Assembly (NCBI GenBank): GCA_023453655.1
Contig: JAEXTE010000280.1
Coordinates: 1-11,462, forward strand
Reading direction: 5' to 3'
DNA: 11,462 nucleotides
Source of the DNA: Pseudomonadota bacterium
GTDB lineage: Bacteria; Pseudomonadota; Gammaproteobacteria; Xanthomonadales; Xanthomonadaceae
Below the pieces are notes generated by a model. The model saw only the letters and a list, made by a program, of their open reading frames with translations. It was not told the origin of the DNA and searched no databases. The translations under genes and the position numbers were made by a program. Position 1 is the first letter of the stretch; each line of letters opens with the position of its first letter. Positions 10,637 to 11,462 of this stretch are shown here, in pieces.

Positions 10637-11462
<826 letters not shown>

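Overview
The window is a very GC-rich stretch of bacterial chromosome with closely packed genes. The LigA fragment carries two extra segments in its C-terminal half, GyrA has Gln at position 83, and genes for ligA, epmA, mtnA and gyrA are close together. From general knowledge these fit a gammaproteobacterium of the Xanthomonadaceae/Lysobacteraceae (Xanthomonas, Stenotrophomonas, Lysobacter, Luteimonas and relatives). The genus cannot be named from this sequence alone.

Left third (1-4440, all + strand): the 3' three quarters of ligA (NAD+-dependent DNA ligase), a small GNAT acetyltransferase, epmA (EF-P beta-lysylation ligase) and mtnA (methylthioribose-1-phosphate isomerase). The first three are joined by 4-bp stop/start overlaps and should be co-transcribed. 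mtnA follows after 31 bp and seems to have its own promoter placed for a leaderless message. A strong GC stem-loop at 4445-4480 separates mtnA from the convergent block beyond it.

Middle (4495-9433, all - strand, transcribed right to left): a compact five-gene operon. It begins with a YtrA-type GntR repressor, whose start codon directly abuts a perfect 10-bp inverted repeat that is almost certainly its operator. Next come an ABC ATPase, its ABC-2 permease, an unusual 722-residue protein joining an acyltransferase-3 membrane domain to a second complete ABC ATPase domain, and a second ABC-2 permease. Three of the four junctions are 4-bp overlaps; the fourth is a 12-bp gap with a good Shine-Dalgarno. 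The layout suggests two ABC modules, one physically linked to a membrane acyltransferase, under one repressor. By analogy with YtrA-type systems, a role in envelope stress or export is plausible but unproven. The acyltransferase-ABC fusion is the most unusual feature of the window.

Right third (9434-11462): a CPBP/Abi-type membrane protein on the - strand that keeps the EExxxR motif but lacks the other canonical metal-ligand positions, a 335-bp divergent intergenic region with two striking palindromes and a likely gyrA promoter, and the first 275 codons of gyrA on the + strand, cut by the window edge. Housekeeping genes flank the - strand block on both sides, so that block may be an accessory insertion between mtnA and gyrA. 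Gene order in relatives would have to be compared to show this.
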